Source: CALARM01 sp964431735 (GTDB taxonomy: Bacteria; Vulcanimicrobiota; SpSt-956; JAKJGF01). Taken from it: a stretch of 20,063 nt of DNA. The position numbers and the translations under genes were made by a program. Below the pieces are notes generated by a model. That model was not told the origin of the DNA and searched no databases. It saw nothing but the letters and a program-made list of their open reading frames with translations. Positions 16,117 through 20,063 of this stretch are shown here, one piece after another (within the stretch, counting starts at the first letter, position 1; every line of letters begins with the position of its first letter). The DNA is taken from assembly GCA_964431735.1 (NCBI GenBank), contig CAYSLJ010000132.1, forward strand, positions 1 to 20,063. Reading direction: 5' to 3'.

Positions 16117-16470
16117 TCAAAGAGCTCTCTGGCGTATTCTATCTTCTTCAATAATAGTAAAATTGGAAATTACCGGTACAGTCCCTTTCCGTAATATTCT
16201 TAACAAAATCCTGCCAGGGTCTTCAGGTGTTTCAGGTGTAAATCGAAAATATAATAAACCGTAAGGAACAGGTAACTTATATTTATAGATTAATTCTCCG
16301 TAATCTCGATCAAAAGTCAATATGATCAGTTTTTCCTGATTTGCCCTTTTCAAAACCTCTATATCTTTTGCCCCTGGAGTTTCTTCAATTACACTTATAA
16401 CTTTATAACCGGCATTCCTTAAAAATCTGATACTGACAAGGGGGAAATTTTCATTCGCAAGAAAATTCAT
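16117..16470 (-). CDS. DUF5615 PIN-like toxin
   Basis: A 117-aa protein of the DUF5615 (Mut7-C/PIN-like) family, the usual partner of DUF433 antitoxins. It opens with FLANENFPL (3-11) and carries the motif LTFDRDYGELI (51-61) with D54 and D56, then LLYFRF. Many relatives have Asp in the first motif ('LADENFP'); here it is N6, which may lower metal binding but also seems to occur in the family. The predicted activity is RNA cleavage. Its ATG overlaps the antitoxin stop (TAATG at 16468-16472), and a strong GGAGG lies 6 bp before it. It ends 7 bp before jetD, so toxin and Wadjet share a transcript. It may act as an addiction or guard element for the defence module; that role is inferred. Confidence 0.85.
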   Translation of the reverse strand: MNFLANENFPLVSIRFLRNAGYKVISVIEETPGAKDIEVLKRANQEKLIILTFDRDYGELIYKYKLPVPYGLLYFRFTPETPEDPGRILLRILRKGTVPVISNFTIIEEDRIRQRAL

Positions 16471-16718
16471 TAAGCAACCTCCACAGGTAACTCATAGATA
16501 TGTTCTTCTTTCATACATTCCATAACAAAAATGAACACGGCACGAAGACTTTCTTTTGTTAATGTAGGATAGTTTTCTATTATCTGTTCTTCAGTCCACC
16601 CTTTAGCAAATAATCCCAGGATAAATTCTACAGATAACCTTGTACCTTTTACCACAGGTTTACCAAGTAAAATACCGGGGTCTGAATGAATAAATTTTCT
16701 CCAATCTATATCAGGCAT
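16470..16718 (-). CDS. DUF433 antitoxin
   Basis: An 82-aa DUF433 protein with the canonical core: HSDPGILLGKPVVKGTRLSV (11-30), FILGLFAKGWTEEQIIENYP (32-51) and a LTKESLRAV helix. The family is a helix-turn-helix antitoxin, often VapB-like, for DUF5615 toxins. It is expected to bind both the toxin and its own promoter. A clear ribosome site, AAAGGGGTGATTTT, precedes the ATG. It is the first gene of the long minus-strand transcript that continues into Wadjet, so autoregulation here could set the level of the whole defence operon. Its promoter should be in 16719-17034. The overlap with the toxin is one base, so their translation is coupled. Confidence 0.9.
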   Translation of the reverse strand: MPDIDWRKFIHSDPGILLGKPVVKGTRLSVEFILGLFAKGWTEEQIIENYPTLTKESLRAVFIFVMECMKEEHIYELPVEVA

Positions 16719-16908
16719 AAAATCACCCCTTTTTCAATTCTCTTCTCCAGTATAGACTGAATTTGTAACAAATTCAAGTCCGAACTTGAGTTATGGCATA
16801 CTGGCCGGTACAGAATAAAGATCTGTTGACTTCACATGCTCCCTGAGATTTATTGAACCGGGCCGGTTTTTCTGAATTATTTCATAAGTTTAACTAAAGT
16901 TTAACTAT

Positions 16909-16986
16909 TTATCCAATCTTATTCCATTTTTTTATTCTCTCTATTACTTCATTTAATCTCTCATCTAGATCAAGAACTGTTTTAAG
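16909..16986 (-). pseudogene. Short C-terminal coding remnant
   Basis: A minus-strand frame ending at a TAA (16909-16911) reads LKTVLDLDERLNEVIERIKK followed by WNKIG. Just upstream, in another frame, an ATG at 17017-17019 gives MKDIEEI before a stop. Together they look like a small helical protein of about 35-40 residues broken by a frameshift near 16990. The family is unknown; a dead small antitoxin would fit the size. Confidence 0.3.
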
Positions 16987-17034
16987 TCATTTTTTTTAAA
17001 TTTCTTCTATATCTTTCATTTTAAAATCCGAATA

Positions 17035-17147
17035 GGGAATGTCTAAAGAATGTCTAATATATATGTTTCCAATCTATTGCATTATCTATATTTCAGGTTA
17101 AAAGAATGTCTAAAGAATGTCTAAAGAATGTCTAAAATGACTAAAGT
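17035..17147. repeat. 11-bp tandem repeats (unit TCTAAAGAATG) downstream of AlbA_2 copy 2
   Basis: This is the counterpart of the array after copy 1: two units at 17040-17058 and three clean units plus degenerate ones at 17102-17146, ending in CTAAAGTTTAG. The spacer between the clusters also matches copy 1, with small changes. In copy 2 the units are cleaner, while copy 1 shows substitutions such as AATATCTAAGG. The array lies upstream of the DUF433-led transcript. Confidence 0.75.
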
Positions 17148-18812
17148 TTAGATATTCAAAACCCATTTGGAATCTCTATTATTCCCTATATTTTTTATTG
17201 TTCTATCTTTCTTAGACATTAAATAAATGAGATTCTTCACTTTATTAATTTTTTGTTTCTCATCCAGAATATCAGAGAGTTTATCCTTTAAAAGTTCATA
17301 TATTTCCTGCCTTGAAGAAGAACCATATTTTTTTATAAGCTCAAGAATCATATCTTTATAATAACTATCATCGAAAGCTCTGTATTTTATATAACTTATT
17401 TTGTCACCTGTAATATCTGCAATTTGAGAAGCAACATAAATATTAGGATATCTTCCTTCCACAAGTTTTTGTTTCTTAAGAATATTATATTCATCTTTAG
17501 TAATAGATTTTCTCTTTTGAACTTTGTCCAATAACATAACTGATGCAAGGCTTAAATCAGTATTATTAATAAGAATTCTTGTGTAATTTTCATCAAGTAC
17601 TGTTCCATAAATCGTAACAAATACTCTCCCCTGCTCAGTTAAATCATAATCAGGCATAGGAAAATACCTTTTTCTCTGAAGCCGGAACATCCTATGTATT
17701 CCACTGGAAATAGTATCAATCATATTCAATCGTACCATAGCATTTGTCAGAAAAGAGTTTCTATAAAATGGAGGCACATACCCCGGAGAAAACAGATTCT
17801 CAATATTGCCGGGAATAAAGGTTCCTTCATTAATAAAAAATAAGCGATCCGGTTTTTCAATTACATTTATCCTTCCCCTTAATGTATAATCCTGATGGGC
17901 AATACAGTTATGAAGAGCTTCCCTTATAATATACGGTTCATATTGTTGTGTTTCCACAGGGAAAAGAGTATTACCCGGCATATATCTGTATGTAAGATTT
18001 CTGATTTTAGAAAAAACCTTATCTACTGACAGTATAAAAGGAGGCCCAAAATGCTCATAATCAATCCTGCTTCCCTGATTATCTTCTAAAATCCAGGTAA
18101 TCTGAGATATAAAAGGGTTCAGGTATTTCTGTGTTTCTTCGTTTCCAAGCAGTATTATGGCTGTTGCTGTTATTTTTCCGTCTATGGTAATATTTATTTT
18201 GTTAAGAAATGTTTCATCATCCCAATCATCCACTTCTGATGAAATTTTAGGATTTTTCTCCTTAAAATTTTCCCTTGCTTTTACCAGAGCAGTTGAATCA
18301 AGATCTTTAAATGTAAGATTTTCATAAATTCTGGCAGACCAGTCAGAGTATTTCTGATTTCTGATATATTCCAGTTCCTGTATATTTAACGGTGCCAGTG
18401 AGTCATGTTCACGGCCGTAATAATGACCTTTCCAGGAAGTCGGAATTCCAGAAGGGGCAGCAGGAATCTGAAACATAATGACTCTTCCTTCCTGAAGAGA
18501 TAATTCATATATTTCTATAAATGTTAATCTGTCATTGGTATGATCTGCCACATCTTTTTTGAGTTTATCAAGACTTTCCCGGGAGTTTTTATAATTTGTT
18601 CCTACAATTTTGCCGTTATTATCAACACCGAATATTACCCAGCCATACTGGATTCTCTTTAAATTGGCTTCATTACTGATTGCAGAGAAGTATTTCCCGA
18701 GGTCATCAAAGGAATAATCATTTTTCGCTTCTTTAAACTCAAACCATTCCTTTTCTTTTCTGTATCTCAGTTCATTAAAGGTTTCTTCCTGTTGCTTTTT
18801 ATCGAGAATCAT
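17148..18812 (-). CDS. Schlafen-like AlbA_2 / HATPase_c_4 protein, copy 2
   Basis: A 554-aa protein with the same domains as copy 1: AlbA_2 at about 18-115 (EWFEFKEAKND, FGVDNNGKIVGT), the HATPase-type box REALHNCIAHQDY at 297-309, and a winged-helix-like C-terminus. Its ATG follows GGAGGCTCTTT. Compared with copy 1, about 21 substitutions fall in the first ~370 residues and one in the rest. Nucleotide identity is complete over roughly 490 bp of the 3' third, which points to recent gene conversion. Upstream of the ribosome site the two copies share nothing, so they are probably regulated differently. It lies 87 bp after the gene at 18900 and 429 bp before the DUF433 gene. Its role may be regulatory or as a nucleic-acid sensor; this is inferred from the family. 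Confidence 0.9.
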   Translation of the reverse strand: MILDKKQQEETFNELRYRKEKEWFEFKEAKNDYSFDDLGKYFSAISNEANLKRIQYGWVIFGVDNNGKIVGTNYKNSRESLDKLKKDVADHTNDRLTFIEIYELSLQEGRVIMFQIPAAPSGIPTSWKGHYYGREHDSLAPLNIQELEYIRNQKYSDWSARIYENLTFKDLDSTALVKARENFKEKNPKISSEVDDWDDETFLNKINITIDGKITATAIILLGNEETQKYLNPFISQITWILEDNQGSRIDYEHFGPPFILSVDKVFSKIRNLTYRYMPGNTLFPVETQQYEPYIIREALHNCIAHQDYTLRGRINVIEKPDRLFFINEGTFIPGNIENLFSPGYVPPFYRNSFLTNAMVRLNMIDTISSGIHRMFRLQRKRYFPMPDYDLTEQGRVFVTIYGTVLDENYTRILINNTDLSLASVMLLDKVQKRKSITKDEYNILKKQKLVEGRYPNIYVASQIADITGDKISYIKYRAFDDSYYKDMILELIKKYGSSSRQEIYELLKDKLSDILDEKQKINKVKNLIYLMSKKDRTIKNIGNNRDSKWVLNI

Positions 18813-18899
18813 AAAGAGCCTCCGATTTCGAATAATTAAATATATTAAACCATATTACTTATAAAAAAATTATATATTTCAAAGCCAAGTCTTTACTAT

Positions 18900-20063
18900 T
18901 TATTCAAGGCAAGGCAAGTTAAATACTTCTGTTCTATTACAAACTTCAAAAAACACACAGAGACGACAACATAAAAGTTCATCAATACAAAATATTTCAC
19001 AAAAAGGATCACCACTGTGCCCAGATCTATTACCACAACGAACCTGATTTTCATCTGTAATCTGATTTCTTTTCATAGCTAAAACTTTTTGGCGTGCACA
19101 ATGATATAATTCCCCATCCTTAAAATAAGATCGTGGTTCTTTAGTCGTTCTTATCAATACAATATTGTACTGATGTTGATCATATATTTTTTGGCAACTA
19201 AGCCAACTATGATATGAGCAATTTTCTTCTAAATCTCCTGAAAGATAATGAGTATTAGTACCAGTAATAATTAAATAAATAATTTCTTTTGAGTTATTAT
19301 AGACTTTAGTAACAGTTTTTAGGGAATCTATATATTTCTCATAATACTCAGATAAAGGAATAAGATTTATAGTTTTTCCTATAGTATTTTTTATTTCTTC
19401 AAATAATTCTTCCGCTCGTTTTTTTACTTCTTCAAGATGATTGGGTAATTGTTCATATTTAGATGGTATAGTACAAACCTGCCCTTCATGCCCTTTTACT
19501 ATACAAAACAATTTTTCATAATTAGTTCCCAAAATTATTACAGGTTCAATTTTAATTATAGGAGATGGGGCATCATAAATATTGGGTTGCTCAATATATA
19601 AAAGTTTAACACCATTTATAGCAAATTTTACGTAATTTGGATCAAGTTTAAAAAGAAGTTCTTCTACTCTTATAAAAACTAATTCTTCAGAAATATTATT
19701 ATATTCAAGTTCTCTAAATAATTCATTATAACGTTTCTCAATATCATCTTTGTTTTCCCATATTGAAATTTTTGATGCTTCTGGAAAACCTGATAAAAAA
19801 GCATTTTCTGGATCTACAAATAAGATTAACCAATCTCCATTTGTAATCACAACTCTTTTTGGTACGTGATTAAAATTGCTTTTAACGTTCTTTATATAAT
19901 CCCTAAGCGTATTTAACCACTCATTCCAGTCATTGAGTAACTTTTCTCCTTTAATTCCATCACAAATTATAGATGCTAAATCCATTTCCTTTAGCTTTGT
20001 GCTTTTCAATCTAGTAGACCGCCACAGTATTTTAAACCAATAGAAAAATGTAGTATAATGGTC
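18900..20063 (-). CDS. Restriction-endonuclease-like protein with a cysteine-rich tail (5' end outside the window)
   Basis: The frame is open to the right edge, so the gene continues beyond it; a TTG at 20007-20009 is only the first in-window start-like codon. Numbering from that TTG, residues 51-65 read KRVVITNGDWLILFV. That resembles the 'TNG-x-W' strand that follows the catalytic core in HsdR N-terminal-type PD-(D/E)XK nucleases, whose catalytic Glu/Lys would lie outside the window. The middle is unrecognised. The C-terminus is rich in Cys (C304, C325, H331, C337, C341, C347, C348, C351, C357, C367) and could hold zinc or an iron-sulphur cluster. The stop lies 87 bp before the AlbA_2 copy 2 start. 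The CDS call is firm; the nuclease suggestion is tentative. Confidence 0.7.
   Translation of the reverse strand, partial: DHYTTFFYWFKILWRSTRLKSTKLKEMDLASIICDGIKGEKLLNDWNEWLNTLRDYIKNVKSNFNHVPKRVVITNGDWLILFVDPENAFLSGFPEASKISIWENKDDIEKRYNELFRELEYNNISEELVFIRVEELLFKLDPNYVKFAINGVKLLYIEQPNIYDAPSPIIKIEPVIILGTNYEKLFCIVKGHEGQVCTIPSKYEQLPNHLEEVKKRAEELFEEIKNTIGKTINLIPLSEYYEKYIDSLKTVTKVYNNSKEIIYLIITGTNTHYLSGDLEENCSYHSWLSCQKIYDQHQYNIVLIRTTKEPRSYFKDGELYHCARQKVLAMKRNQITDENQVRCGNRSGHSGDPFCEIFCIDELLCCRLCVFFEVCNRTEVFNLPCLE

Larger units (their letters stand above)
16719..17147. other. 429-bp region upstream of the TA-Wadjet transcript
   Basis: No intact gene is here. From the gene-proximal side it holds the putative promoter region of the DUF433 gene, two tandem 11-bp units AGTTTAACTAA at about 16878-16897, a short coding remnant (16909-16986), and the 11-bp repeat array (17035-17147) shared with the other AlbA_2 copy. 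I could not pick a promoter with confidence. Confidence 0.5.
17035..18824. repeat. Right copy of the ~1.8-kb direct repeat
   Basis: In the same orientation as 6060-7851. The two copies bracket the VapBC, HicB, Wadjet and DUF433/DUF5615 genes. Recombination between them would delete about 11 kb and leave one AlbA_2 gene. Confidence 0.85.

Noticed and set aside
17035..17147. Repeat array as a CRISPR
   Set aside because: The units are 11 bp and mostly contiguous, with no unique spacers and no cas genes.
6060..18824. Composite transposon or IS-flanked island
   Set aside because: The flanking repeats are AlbA_2 genes, with no transposase, terminal inverted repeats or visible target duplications.

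Overview
This is an AT-rich bacterial window (about one third G+C by eye). It is packed with defence-type and toxin-antitoxin genes, nearly all on the minus strand. The strong GGAGG-type ribosome sites and the gene families would fit a Firmicute-like or another AT-rich anaerobic bacterium, but nothing here fixes the taxon. No rRNA, tRNA, CRISPR array, transposase or integrase was found. It reads as a defence island with several decaying genes.

Layout, left to right. Positions 2-559 hold the 3' end of a large gene whose 5' side is broken. Positions 608-5639 are a compact minus-strand operon. It encodes a 685-aa protein with CoiA-like and DUF559/Vsr-like nuclease regions, a 102-aa MazG-like/PRA-PH-like pyrophosphohydrolase, and an 868-aa PLD-nuclease/superfamily 2 helicase fusion. 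Positions 5640-6174 are a graveyard of broken reading frames, including the C-terminus of a DUF1016 nuclease. Positions 6175-7839 and 17148-18812 are two copies of a Schlafen-like AlbA_2/HATPase gene. Each has the same 11-bp repeat array just downstream. The copies form a direct repeat of about 1.8 kb around everything between them.

Between the copies lie a plus-strand VapBC-like pair with a small third gene (8482-9329), a HicB antitoxin beside a remnant of HicA (9344-9674), and a long minus-strand polycistron from 16718 to 9720. The polycistron begins with a DUF433/DUF5615 toxin-antitoxin pair and continues 7 bp later into a Wadjet (JetABCD) plasmid-defence operon in the order jetD, jetA, jetB, jetC. 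It ends with an undescribed zinc-ribbon gene whose start codon overlaps the jetC stop. The jetA and jetB frames look damaged: JetA stops after 202 residues, and the JetB frame has no ordinary start codon at its natural N-terminus. This fits one internal deletion that removed the C-terminal half of JetA and the start of JetB. At the right edge, a gene with a restriction-enzyme-like motif and a cysteine-rich tail runs out of the window.

How the parts may work together (inference): JetC/JetA/JetB would form an SMC motor that extrudes plasmid DNA, and JetD would cut it. The toxin-antitoxin pair at the head of the transcript would penalise loss of the module. The flanking AlbA_2 repeats offer a route for deleting or exchanging the whole 9-kb module by homologous recombination.
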